DNA from: RUG14223 sp051881075
GTDB lineage: Bacteria; Bacillota; Clostridia; Oscillospirales; Acutalibacteraceae
NCBI GenBank assembly: GCA_051881075.1
Contig: JBJEPE010000003.1
Coordinates: forward strand, 31,828-95,827
DNA: 64,000 nt
Reading direction: 5' to 3'
Positions 35,678 to 43,832 of the stretch are shown piece after piece. The notes beneath the pieces are model-generated. The model saw only the letters and a program-made list of their open reading frames with translations. It had not been told where the DNA came from and searched no databases. Numbering within the stretch: the stretch's first letter is position 1; each line of letters begins with the position of its first letter. A program made the position numbers and the translations under genes.

Positions 35678-35703
35678 TACAGGTGTAATATTACATCTGT
35701 AAT
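35676..35703 (+). promoter_or_regulatory. likely TetR operator
   Basis: A 28-bp near-perfect palindrome: the halves ATTACAGGTGTAAT and ATTACATCTGTAAT match as inverted repeats in 13 of 14 positions. Each half is itself an ATTACA-N2-TGTAAT dyad, as expected for a site binding two TetR dimers. It covers the -10 box and transcription start, so binding would block the promoter. Confidence 0.75.
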
Positions 35704-35725
35704 TTTTCAGAAAGGAGCTGATACT

Positions 35726-36304
35726 ATGCCTGCAAAAATTAAATATACAAAAGAGCAGATCATTGAAGCGGCGTTAAATGTTGTCCGTGAAAAGGGAGCA
35801 GGCGCTTTAAGTGCGAGAACCCTGGCAAAAAAACTCGGAACGTCGCCGCAGCCGATTTTTTCATATTTTGATAACATGGAGCAAGTGCAGACTGCGACAG
35901 TCAATGCCGCAAAGTCATTTTATGCGAAATATGTACAAAAAGGATTACAACAAACACCGGCGTTTAAGGGTGTTGGTATGCAGTATATTTTATTTGCAAA
36001 AAACGAACCTAAATTGTTTCAAATGCTTTTTATGTCGGAAAAAGGGGCAGAGGATGTTCATCAATTATTACCAATCATGGACGATAATTATGCCATTATT
36101 TTACGTACATTAAGGGATTTATACAATTTAAACGAAGAAGAATCAAATAGGCTTTACATCCATTTGGGTATATATTCTCACGGGATTGCAACGCTTATTG
36201 CAAGAAAAGTATGTAATTTTTCTATGGATGATGTAAGCAAAATGCTTACCGAAGTATTCACAAGTCTGTTAAAAGAAATAAAGGGGGATAAAGTAGATGA
36301 TTAA
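35726..36304 (+). CDS. TetR/AcrR-family repressor
   Basis: A 192-residue regulator with an N-terminal helix-turn-helix (I-I-E-A-A-L-N-V-V-R-E-K-G-A-G-A-L-S-A-R-T-L-A-K-K-L-G-T-S-P-Q-P-I-F-S-Y-F) and a helical ligand-binding domain. AGAAAGGAG precedes the start. Its stop overlaps the ABC ATPase gene by 8 bases, so it is the first gene of a three-gene operon, and the palindrome in its promoter indicates autoregulation. The inducer is probably a substrate of the transporter. Confidence 0.92.
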   Translation: MPAKIKYTKEQIIEAALNVVREKGAGALSARTLAKKLGTSPQPIFSYFDNMEQVQTATVNAAKSFYAKYVQKGLQQTPAFKGVGMQYILFAKNEPKLFQMLFMSEKGAEDVHQLLPIMDDNYAIILRTLRDLYNLNEEESNRLYIHLGIYSHGIATLIARKVCNFSMDDVSKMLTEVFTSLLKEIKGDKVDD

Positions 36305-36989
36305 GGTAACGGATATTACTAAATCATACGGTGGAGATAAAAATAAAAATCAAGTGTTAAAAGGTATCAGTTTAGAGATAGCTGACGGAGAATTTACCGT
36401 AATTCTGGGAGCCTCCGGATCCGGTAAATCAACTTTTCTTAACGTTATATCGGGACTTGAGCACCCGGATAGCGGAAGCGTTATATATGGAACTGTTGAC
36501 ATTGCCAAGCTATCTGATTCTGAGCTGACACAATTCAGAAAGGATAATGTAGGTTTTATATTTCAGCAGTATTATCTGTTACCGAACATGACGGTAGAAA
36601 AGAATGTTCGTATGGGTGCAGATCTTGCTGATAACAAGGAATATCACAAAATTTTAAAAGCTGTAGGACTTGAGGATAAGGTAAAGAAGTACCCAAGTGA
36701 GCTGTCGGGCGGTGAACAGCAAAGAGTGTCTGTTGCCCGTGCTTTGGCAAAGAAGCCTAAGGTTTTATTTCTTGACGAGCCTACCGGTGCGCTTGACGAG
36801 CAAACCGGCAGACAGGTACTTGATTACATCTGCAAACTACATAAAGAACTGGGCTTTACAATTATTATGGTTACTCACAATCAGAATATAGCTGAAATGG
36901 CAAATACGGTTATAAGGATAAACAGCGGCAAAATTGGCGATATTTATAAGAACGAAATACAAAAGACCGCTTATGAGATTGGCTGGTGA
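36297..36989 (+). CDS. ABC transporter ATP-binding protein (MacB/LolD type)
   Basis: A 230-residue ATPase with Walker A G-A-S-G-S-G-K-S-T, signature L-S-G-G-E-Q-Q-R-V-S-V-A-R-A-L, Walker B V-L-F-L-D-E-P-T-G-A-L-D and H-loop M-V-T-H-N. The type-VII ABC signature F-I-F-Q-Q-Y-Y-L-L-P-N-M-T-V follows the Q-loop. Partner of the FtsX-like permease encoded immediately downstream; such pairs export peptides, lipids or drugs, or act as envelope mechanotransducers. Confidence 0.94.
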   Translation: MIKVTDITKSYGGDKNKNQVLKGISLEIADGEFTVILGASGSGKSTFLNVISGLEHPDSGSVIYGTVDIAKLSDSELTQFRKDNVGFIFQQYYLLPNMTVEKNVRMGADLADNKEYHKILKAVGLEDKVKKYPSELSGGEQQRVSVARALAKKPKVLFLDEPTGALDEQTGRQVLDYICKLHKELGFTIIMVTHNQNIAEMANTVIRINSGKIGDIYKNEIQKTAYEIGW

Positions 36990-36993
36990 TTTT

Positions 36994-38133
36994 ATGGTAG
37001 TAGGAATAAAAGACGCAGCAAAGCTGATAGGCATATCAATTGTTGCGTGTTGCGCTGTTTTTGTTTGCACTCTTTTCTTGAATTATAATATTGACCTTAT
37101 TGCAATAGAAGACCAAATTGTTACCGAGGCCGGTATTGCTATGTATAATGCACAGGTATCAATGGGTAAGGTTACGGCGGCAGTTACAGGCGGTTGCTTG
37201 GTAATAACGTCGGTTATAATGCTTTTGTTTTATATTAAGAACTACATAGATACTCATGGAAAAGATCTTGGAATATTAAAGGCACTCGGTCATTCAAATA
37301 TCAAGATAGCCAAGCATTTTTGGGTATTTGGCTTTAGTGTTTTGCTGGGATGTATTTTAGGATTTATTATGGCTTTCTTATATTTACCAAGATTTTATAG
37401 CTTACAAAATGCCGAGCAGCTTTTCCCTGATATTGCGGTGCGGTTTCATCCGGTTATAGTGCTTTGTCTGGTTGGTGCGCCTACTGCTGTTTTTACCTGT
37501 ATTTCGGTGTTGTATGCTTTTCTGAAGCTGAAAAGTCCGGTGTTGGATTTGCTAAAGGAGAAACGGGAATATAAAACAAAGGTAAATCATAAAGAAACTA
37601 AAGAATTACCGTTTTTGCAAGGCCTTAAAAAGTCTACACTAAGAAGCAAAAAAACTATGGTATTTCTTATTGCTTTTTCTGCATTTTGTTTTTCGGCCAT
37701 GGTACAGATGTCTATGTCAATGAAAGAATTTGCTAGTGAAACATTTGCATTAATGATAATAACAATAGGCTTAATTCTTGCTTTTATGACTTTGTTTATG
37801 TCGCTTTCCAGCGTTGTCAAAGCAAATGCAAAAACAATCGCTATGATGAGAGTGTTTGGATATGATTATAATACTTGCAGTCGTGCTATCCTTGGCGGAT
37901 ACAGACCGATTTCGTATATCGGCTTTGTTTTGGGCACAATTTATCAATACGCACTGCTGAAAATTATGATAACCGTTGTATTTGCAGATATCGGAAGTAC
38001 GCCTGAGTACAACTTTGATTATAAAGCTTTTATAATTACATTGATAGCGTTTATTATTACTTATGAGGTGATAATGTTTTGTTATTCACAGTGGATAAGA
38101 AAGCAGTCGATTAAAAGCGTTATGATGGAGTAA
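36994..38133 (+). CDS. compact FtsX-like ABC permease
   Basis: A 379-residue membrane protein started at ATG 36994 (MVVGIKDAAKLIG), four bases after the ATPase stop; the frame is open upstream within the ATPase gene, which I treat as shadow. It holds two FtsX-type blocks, the first with H-G-K-D-L-G-I-L-K-A-L-G-H-S and the second with N-A-K-T-I-A-M-M-R-V-F-G-Y. The large extracellular domain typical of ~800-residue relatives is absent. It should dimerise with the ATPase above. No separate substrate-binding protein is encoded. Confidence 0.87.
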   Translation: MVVGIKDAAKLIGISIVACCAVFVCTLFLNYNIDLIAIEDQIVTEAGIAMYNAQVSMGKVTAAVTGGCLVITSVIMLLFYIKNYIDTHGKDLGILKALGHSNIKIAKHFWVFGFSVLLGCILGFIMAFLYLPRFYSLQNAEQLFPDIAVRFHPVIVLCLVGAPTAVFTCISVLYAFLKLKSPVLDLLKEKREYKTKVNHKETKELPFLQGLKKSTLRSKKTMVFLIAFSAFCFSAMVQMSMSMKEFASETFALMIITIGLILAFMTLFMSLSSVVKANAKTIAMMRVFGYDYNTCSRAILGGYRPISYIGFVLGTIYQYALLKIMITVVFADIGSTPEYNFDYKAFIITLIAFIITYEVIMFCYSQWIRKQSIKSVMME

Positions 38134-38241
38134 AAGCTTGCTTTGTGTACGGTAAAGGATAAAGAGTAAGTATATTGAATGATAGTTACTTACATATAGA
38201 TTACTAATGTTATAATTATTAAGATTAGAGATATTTGGGAG

Positions 38242-38740
38242 TGCAGGGGAGAAGTCCCTGTATTCTTTTCTTTACCGCTGTGTAGCACTGATTGACAATC
38301 TTATTGTATAGCACTACGATGCGTGCTATGCACTTATTTATAGCAAGTACTTTGTGCACAACGCTGGTAAAGGTCAAACCGACAACAACGCTGTCAGTTT
38401 GACCAATGCAGGCGCTCATGCCGCCCTGCACCCGGCACATCCTTTCTTTATACGAAGAAAGGATGCAAAGACGTAGCGGGGAAACCCTTTCGATTGGGTT
38501 TCCCCAGCTCCCTTTCCTGAACGACCGCTTCGCTGAGCACACAGACTTGTTTATATTCGTATTTTATTTCCTGCAACCAACCGATTGCTAGTCTGTTTGC
38601 ATAGCACTACGATGCGTGCTATGCAAATTTTTGTAGTGCAAAACATAGCTTGCTAGTCTTTTAATTAGTACGATGTGCAAACATCATGGGTGCAGGGGCG
38701 AAGCCCCTGCACGTTCCTCCCCCTTCCTTGGGGAAGGGGG
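38242..38740. repeat. cluster of eight hairpin-forming palindromes, no gene
   Basis: Within a 900-bp noncoding region lie eight hairpins: 38242-38262, 38308-38329, 38372-38404 (12 of 13 bp), 38439-38464, 38478-38505 (GGGGAAACCC perfect), 38596-38627 (12 bp perfect), 38690-38712 (GTGCAGGGGC, GAA triloop) and 38719-38740. Two of them (38308-38332 and 38601-38625) share an identical 25-bp core, and 38242 and 38690 share GTGCAGGGG. The base composition is richer in G+C than the flanks. This looks like accumulated REP/MITE-type elements; no transposase is present. Confidence 0.8.
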
Positions 38741-38881
38741 TTGGGGGATGGGAAAACAAAAACTAAGAGCATAAAATATTTGCTTAGAGCAGATAGACTA
38801 TAAAGTCAAAATTAATGCAATGTAGTTAAGATGCGTGTTATATATTTAATCTCACAAAATCACCCTGTACGCAACATTGTT

Positions 38882-38955
38882 GCAGGTCTAACCTGCCGCA
38901 ACTTTGCCGCAGGGCTACCCTGCCCGACAGCAACTTTACCGCAGGTCACACCTGC
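38882..38955 (+). repeat. three tandem GCAGG-CCTGC hairpins
   Basis: Three 15-nt hairpins, GCAGGTctaACCTGC (38882-38896), GCAGGGctaCCCTGC (38909-38923) and GCAGGTcacACCTGC (38941-38955), each follow a C-A-A-C-W-T-T-like stretch. Stems are perfect with triloops. They stand 35 bases before the MerR-type promoter. Confidence 0.85.
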
Positions 38956-38989
38956 CAAAATAAATTTTTTAAAAAATTTTAAAAAACTA

Positions 38990-39020
38990 TTGACTCTCAC
39001 GTTACGTAATAGTTTATAAT
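38990..39020 (+). promoter_or_regulatory. MerR-type promoter with 19-bp spacer and dyad
   Basis: TTGACT and TATAAT are separated by 19 bases, the overlong spacer typical of promoters activated by MerR regulators. The spacer contains CTCACGTTACGTAA, and CTATT/AATAG arms flank it, forming the expected operator dyad. Confidence 0.82.
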
Positions 39021-39044
39021 ATTATCAGTTGGGAGGTGAAAGTA

Positions 39045-39776
39045 ATGAAAACAGTACATGAAGTAAGCAATATATCAGGTGTAAGCATACGCACGCTTCA
39101 TCATTATGACGCTATAGGTCTGCTGAAGCCTACCGAATTAACTCAATCGGGATATAGGCTGTATGATGATGCGGCACTTGAACGTTTACAGAGTATTTTG
39201 CTGTTTCGTGAGCTTGGATTTCCGCTTAAAGACATCAGGGTGATAATAGACAGTCCCGTCTTTGATAAGAGGGAAGCACTCAGACAGCAGATAAAACTTT
39301 TAGAGCTTAAGCGAAAACAAATAGACGGGCTTATATCACTTGCTCAGAATATTATAGATAACGGAGGTAATAAAATGGATTTTTCAGCTTTTGATAAGAG
39401 AGAACAGGAACAATATGCTAAAGAAGCAAAGGAGCGTTGGGGAGGTACGTCCGCATACGCAGAGTATGAGACGAGGGTACAGGGCAAGTCTGACGGTGAG
39501 CAAATCAAGGCGGCCGATGGACTTATGCGTATATTTGCGGAAATGGGAAAAATAAAAAATTCAGCTCCCGATAGTGTACAGGCACAGGCAATAGTGAAAA
39601 AACTACAGCAATATATTACTGATAATTACTATACCTGCACACCTCAGATACTCAGTAGCTTAGGTGCTATGTACACAGGAGATGAAAGATTTAAGCAAAA
39701 TATTGACAGTACAGGCGGAGAGGGTACGGCGGAATTTACCGCACTTGCCATAGAAGCTTATGTGAATAAAATTTGA
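39045..39776 (+). CDS. MerR-family regulator with TipAS antibiotic-recognition domain
   Basis: A 243-residue protein. Residues 1-70 are the MerR winged helix (V-S-I-R-T-L-H-H-Y-D-A-I-G-L-L-K-P), followed by a dimerisation helix (~75-110) and a TipAS-type domain (~120-243) with E-Q-Y-A-K-E-A-K-E-R-W-G and a final D-S-T-G-G-E-G-T-A-E-F. TipAS domains bind thiopeptide or other peptide antibiotics and trigger transcription. I start at ATG 39045 because GGGAGGTG lies just upstream; the GTG at 39036 overlaps that site. The MATE pump gene follows after its own promoter. Confidence 0.9.
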   Translation: MKTVHEVSNISGVSIRTLHHYDAIGLLKPTELTQSGYRLYDDAALERLQSILLFRELGFPLKDIRVIIDSPVFDKREALRQQIKLLELKRKQIDGLISLAQNIIDNGGNKMDFSAFDKREQEQYAKEAKERWGGTSAYAEYETRVQGKSDGEQIKAADGLMRIFAEMGKIKNSAPDSVQAQAIVKKLQQYITDNYYTCTPQILSSLGAMYTGDERFKQNIDSTGGEGTAEFTALAIEAYVNKI

Positions 39777-39831
39777 GTTTTGAGGTTTGATTTTTATCGC
39801 TTACCAATGTGAATTTGCCGTTCGGAAAGGC

Positions 39832-39860
39832 TTGACAGTTAAAAAATGCGGTGCTATAAT
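39832..39860 (+). promoter_or_regulatory. consensus promoter of the MATE gene
   Basis: TTGACA and TATAAT, both perfect, with a 17-bp spacer, 43 bases before the start codon. TTATTCG (39863-39869) and CGAATAA (39893-39899) in the leader can pair around the ribosome site. Confidence 0.85.
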
Positions 39861-39902
39861 TCTTATTCGATATTACTAAACATCTCGGAGAGCGAATAAA
39901 AA

Positions 39903-41312
39903 ATGAACAGCAGTAAAAAAGAATTATTTGAAAGTATGCCTGTGCCGCGTGCATTGGCAAAAATGGCTGTACCTACTATAATAAGTCAGTTAATAAGTCT
40001 AATTTATAATATGGTAGATACTTTTTTTATAGGCAGAACAGGCAATTCATATATGATGGCGGCAGTTACGCTTGCGTTTACACTATTTGTTATGACTACA
40101 GCGTTTTCCAATCTTTTCGGTATAGGCGGCGGTAGTCTTATAGCACGTTTAAGCGGAGTATATGACGAGAAAAATGCCCGCAAGGTTGCCGCACTCAGCG
40201 TGTACGGCGCTATAGCATCGGCATTGATTTATTCGGCGGTCATAGGAATATTTATGAATCCTATGCTTAATATTTTAGGTGCATCAACAGATACAATAGG
40301 ATTTGCAAGACAGTATTTGTATTTAGTTGTTGTTGCAGGCAATTTGCCGGTTATACTGTCCGTAACGCTTGCGCATCTTCTGCGTAATGTAGGATATTCC
40401 AGACAGGCAAGTCTGGGACTCAGCGGCGGTGGAGTGCTTAATATAATACTCGACCCGATTTTCATGTTCATTGTTTTCCCTGAAGGTATGCAGGTATTCG
40501 GTGCCGCCCTTGCTACGCTTATCGCCAATATAATTTCATGTATTTATCTTTTGATAGTAGTTAAAAAGGTATCTAAGAAAGCTCCCTTGAGCATAAACTT
40601 CAAGGATATTAAAGGAATACGTAAAGAAGATGTACACGGACTTTTAACGGTCGGCGTCCCGTCTGCTGTACTAACGGGCTTGTTCGATATAGCAAATATA
40701 TTCTTAAACGCACTTATGGCGGCTTACGGTGACTTGGAGCTTGCTGCAATAGGAATAGTAATGAAAGCAGAAAGATTACCTAACGCAATTAACTTAGGTA
40801 TATGTCAGGGAATGTTACCGATAGTTGCATATAACTATTCCTCTGGTAACCGCAAGCGTATGGATAGCACCGTCAAAATAGCAAGAATAAGCGGTATAGC
40901 GGTATCTTTACTGTGCATAGTCATGTTTGAGTTTTTCGCTTCACCTATAGTACATATATTTATGAGAACTACTACAGGTAATGCCGAAAGTGCATTGATA
41001 ACTATAGATTTCGCAGTTACGTTTCTATGTATACGTTGTTTGGCATCACCCTTGCAGTTTATTAATTATCATTCATCATTCTGCTTACAGGCGATGGGTG
41101 ATGGCAGAGATACCCTAATACATTCATGTGTAAGAGAACTTGTATTCTACATACCGTTCATGTATCTGCTGAATTTTATGTTTGGCAAGCTGGGACTTGT
41201 CAGTGCCGTTATAGCCGGTGAGGGCTGCGGAGCGATATTTGCACTCATTATTTTAAAATTTAGCATGAAAAAATACTTGAACAAAAGGAAACAGAATATC
41301 AGCGGTGGATAA
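39903..41312 (+). CDS. MATE-family efflux transporter
   Basis: A 469-residue membrane protein with twelve predicted helices in two halves. The N-terminus reads P-R-A-L-A-K-M-A-V-P-T-I-I-S-Q-L-I-S-L-I-Y-N-M-V-D-T-F-F-I-G, the typical MATE opening, and the half-repeat is visible at G-V-P-S-A-V-L-T-G-L-F-D-I-A-N. MATE pumps export cationic drugs with Na+ or H+. Position after a TipAS regulator suggests a drug-responsive role, though it has its own promoter. A weak terminator-like stem (AGCGG/CCGCT, 41301-41331) follows. Confidence 0.94.
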   Translation: MNSSKKELFESMPVPRALAKMAVPTIISQLISLIYNMVDTFFIGRTGNSYMMAAVTLAFTLFVMTTAFSNLFGIGGGSLIARLSGVYDEKNARKVAALSVYGAIASALIYSAVIGIFMNPMLNILGASTDTIGFARQYLYLVVVAGNLPVILSVTLAHLLRNVGYSRQASLGLSGGGVLNIILDPIFMFIVFPEGMQVFGAALATLIANIISCIYLLIVVKKVSKKAPLSINFKDIKGIRKEDVHGLLTVGVPSAVLTGLFDIANIFLNALMAAYGDLELAAIGIVMKAERLPNAINLGICQGMLPIVAYNYSSGNRKRMDSTVKIARISGIAVSLLCIVMFEFFASPIVHIFMRTTTGNAESALITIDFAVTFLCIRCLASPLQFINYHSSFCLQAMGDGRDTLIHSCVRELVFYIPFMYLLNFMFGKLGLVSAVIAGEGCGAIFALIILKFSMKKYLNKRKQNISGG

Positions 41313-41361
41313 TTACTTCTGCCGCTTTTTGTTTATTAAATACGCAGTTTAATCGTTTTCG

Positions 41362-41390
41362 TTGACTTAATCGACAAAAAGCGATACAAT
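41362..41390 (+). promoter_or_regulatory. promoter of the acyltransferase-DUF6320 operon
   Basis: TTGACT and TACAAT are separated by 17 bases, 31 bases before the start at 41422. Confidence 0.7.
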
Positions 41391-41421
41391 TATACAATAA
41401 GTGAAGTATCGGGGTGAAGTA

Positions 41422-42690
41422 ATGTATAGAGAATGGTTCAGGTTAGATACTGCTGCATTGATATTTCCGGCTATAGTACGGTCAGATTGGTGCAATGTAT
41501 TTCGCTTATCCGCAACCTTAAATGAAGACATAGACCGTGACGTTTTACAACAGGCAGTAAATGACCTCAAGGAGCGTTTTCCGTCCTTTTACGTTACGCT
41601 TCACAGGGGATTATTCTGGTACTATTTAGAGCAGAGCAAGGAGCCTGTAACGGTCGGTGAAGAATATGTTTATCCGCTGTCCTTTATGGGTCGTGCAGAA
41701 TTACAAAAAAACTGTATGAGAGTTCTGTACTATAAAAACCGTATTGCGGTAGAGTTTTTTCATGCAATCACTGACGGTAGGGGCGGCAGTATATATCTTA
41801 AAAATTTGGTTGCAAGATATATTACACTTAAGTATAACATTACTGTTCCCTTAACTGACAAGATATTAAATTTAGATGATAAACCGAGTGCGGAAGAGCT
41901 GGAGGATAGCTTCTTTAAAAACAGCGCAATAGCCTCCGCAAGCCGCAGCGAGGCAACTGCATACAGACTAAAAGGAACAAAAGAGCCAAAGGGCTATAAG
42001 CACTTGATTACAGGAATATTAAGCTCAGATGTATTGCTGAGTAAAGCACATGAATACGGGGCTTCGGTAACGGTGTTTTTGGCGGCTGTAATGGCACGGT
42101 GCATTATAGATATGCAGAGTGAACGTGTAAGTCCTAAACGTCAAAAGCCCGTAAAAATAACCCTGCCTGTAGATTTAAGGCGACTGTATAACAGTAACAC
42201 TATCAGGAATTTCACTTTGGTGCTTAACATCGGAGTAGACCCTCGCTTCGGGGAATATACATTACAGGAGCTTTGCAATTCGATTAATCATCAACTGCAT
42301 ACATACGCCACACCGCAATACATGGCCGGCATGATAGCGTCAAATGTTTTTCCTCAGAAAAATATCGCCGTCAGACTTGCGCCGTTGTTTATCAAGAACT
42401 TTGTTATGAATACCGTATATAAGATGTGCGGTGAGCGTAAGGGCTGTATAAATATTTCTAACCTCGGCGTTACTACTATGCCTGAGGAAATGAGTCGATA
42501 TGTATCACGTATGGAGTTCATAATAGGCAATCAGCGCAGTTATCCCAATAATTGCTCCGTCATAAGCTGTAATGGAAAAACTTACATTAATATGATAAGA
42601 AATATTAAGCAATCCGAGCTTGAACGCAGATTTTTTTCTAAGCTTGTAGAGCTTGGTATTGCTGTAGATATAGAGAGTAATAGGGGGTAA
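41422..42690 (+). CDS. condensation-domain-like acyltransferase
   Basis: A 422-residue protein started at ATG 41422 behind GGGGTGAAG; the in-frame GTG at 41401 lacks a good site. It has the H-x-x-x-D-G active-site motif of alcohol acetyltransferase, WS/DGAT and NRPS-condensation folds: F-F-H114-A-I-T-D118-G. A second fold marker, I-T-L-P-V-D-L-R-R, lies near residue 255. Such proteins transfer acyl groups onto hydroxyls or amines. It is paired with a DUF6320 zinc-ribbon membrane protein five bases downstream, a recurring arrangement in Clostridia. Substrate unknown. Confidence 0.82.
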   Translation: MYREWFRLDTAALIFPAIVRSDWCNVFRLSATLNEDIDRDVLQQAVNDLKERFPSFYVTLHRGLFWYYLEQSKEPVTVGEEYVYPLSFMGRAELQKNCMRVLYYKNRIAVEFFHAITDGRGGSIYLKNLVARYITLKYNITVPLTDKILNLDDKPSAEELEDSFFKNSAIASASRSEATAYRLKGTKEPKGYKHLITGILSSDVLLSKAHEYGASVTVFLAAVMARCIIDMQSERVSPKRQKPVKITLPVDLRRLYNSNTIRNFTLVLNIGVDPRFGEYTLQELCNSINHQLHTYATPQYMAGMIASNVFPQKNIAVRLAPLFIKNFVMNTVYKMCGERKGCINISNLGVTTMPEEMSRYVSRMEFIIGNQRSYPNNCSVISCNGKTYINMIRNIKQSELERRFFSKLVELGIAVDIESNRG

Positions 42691-42695
42691 TAATT

Positions 42696-43385
42696 ATGTA
42701 TTGTGTTAAATGCGGCGTCAGATTAAATGACGGTATAAAGAAATGCCCGCTGTGTGAAACTCCTGTATGGGTACCCGAAGATGCTCCGGAGTATGAGTCG
42801 TTATATCCTGACACGTACCCTAAGGCGTACCGCGATTCAAGCCTTGCCGCAGTAACGATTATGACAGTGCTGTGTCTGCTTGCAGAGCTTGTGGTATTCG
42901 TAGTGTGCAAAAATCTTTACGGTGAATTGCGCTGGGGAGGATATGCGGTACTCGGTATTCCGCTTTTTTACTGTATAGTTCTGCTGCCGATGTGGTTTAA
43001 TGAACCTAATCCGGTAGTATTTATACCAATAGACCACATAGCAACTGCAGGATATGTACTGTATGTATGTGTTAAAACAGGCGGCAGTTGGTTTTTAAGC
43101 TTTGCATTTCCGGTTATAGGCATTGCGTGTATATTATTTACGACGCTTGCTTGCCTTATTAAGTATGTGCAAAAGGGCTGGCTTTATATTTTCGGCGGAT
43201 TTTTTATTTTGCTGGGCGGTTATTCAATGCTCATTGAATTTTTTGAACATATTACATTCGGCACGGATATGTTCCGCTGGTGTCTTTATTCCGTAGGCGC
43301 CTGTTCGTTCTTCGGAGTATTCCTTATACTTGCGGCAATGATAAAGCCTTTGAGAAAGCTTTTATATAAACGCTTTTTTATATGA
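42696..43385 (+). CDS. DUF6320 zinc-ribbon membrane protein
   Basis: A 229-residue protein with an N-terminal zinc ribbon (Cys3, Cys6, Cys17, Cys20) followed by six or so hydrophobic helices. This matches DUF6320, usually encoded next to a condensation-like acyltransferase, as here. Possibly a membrane partner that presents a lipid substrate; no activity can be assigned from sequence. Confidence 0.85.
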   Translation: MYCVKCGVRLNDGIKKCPLCETPVWVPEDAPEYESLYPDTYPKAYRDSSLAAVTIMTVLCLLAELVVFVVCKNLYGELRWGGYAVLGIPLFYCIVLLPMWFNEPNPVVFIPIDHIATAGYVLYVCVKTGGSWFLSFAFPVIGIACILFTTLACLIKYVQKGWLYIFGGFFILLGGYSMLIEFFEHITFGTDMFRWCLYSVGACSFFGVFLILAAMIKPLRKLLYKRFFI

Positions 43386-43553
43386 TTTTAAGCATAAAGA
43401 TAAGATTTATTTTAATATAAAATGAATAGTATGATGTAAACAGCGCTTTATACCAATTAAGTATAAATAAGCTCTATATGCTATATATGTTTTAATAACA
43501 TTAGCAAAAGTATGTACATGATTTGGTGTTGTATTATAGAGTGGAAATAATTT

Positions 43554-43580
43554 AATAAGGTTTGAAAAGCCTTATTTTAA
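43554..43580 (+). terminator. probable terminator
   Basis: Stem AATAAGG / CCTTATT with a 9-nt loop and TTTT after it, about 170 bases beyond the DUF6320 gene. The intervening stretch is A+T-rich with no visible gene. Confidence 0.5.
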
Positions 43581-43627
43581 GCCATTTGACAAGAAAATTA
43601 AATTCTCGATACTACTATTTTAATTAA

Positions 43628-43656
43628 TTGAAATTTTCATAATTATTTGATACAAT
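43628..43656 (+). promoter_or_regulatory. promoter of the YitT-family gene
   Basis: TTGAAA and TACAAT with a 17-bp spacer. Predicted start ~43663, leaving a ~170-nt leader. Confidence 0.65.
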
Positions 43657-43662
43657 AATTTA

Positions 43663-43832
43663 GACTATAGAAGGATAGATTAGCTATGTTGTAGAGTAAA
43701 ATATTAGCGTCAAACAATTTCTACTCGAATCTTGTTTGATAATATTGTATTATAAATACTTAAATATTCTACTGTCCAACTAATCTTTTTTTAACAGATA
43801 GCTTATCTCATTTATTGGAGGGGGAATCAAAT
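43663..43832 (+). promoter_or_regulatory. structured 5' leader, candidate riboswitch or attenuator
   Basis: The leader can fold with AGATTAG (43677-43683) pairing CTAATCT (43780-43786), reinforced by GTTG/CAAC just inside, and an internal perfect 8-bp stem TCAAACAA (43710-43717) / TTGTTTGA (43732-43739). The closing arm runs straight into seven T residues, a terminator-like end 46 bases before the start codon. This promoter-structure-U-run-gene order is typical of transcription-attenuating leaders. It fits no riboswitch class I recognise. Confidence 0.45.

Noticed and set aside
36934..36993. N-terminal extension of the FtsX-like permease
   Set aside because: It overlaps the end of the ATPase gene out of frame and has no ribosome site; the ATG at 36994 gives a typical membrane-protein start.
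38225..38591. Open frames of 61 and 105 codons on opposite strands in the palindrome cluster
   Set aside because: Low-complexity codon content made of the hairpin repeats, no ribosome site, no protein-like composition.
38882..38955. CRISPR array
   Set aside because: Only three units, the constant part is a 15-nt hairpin, spacing is uneven and no cas gene is present.
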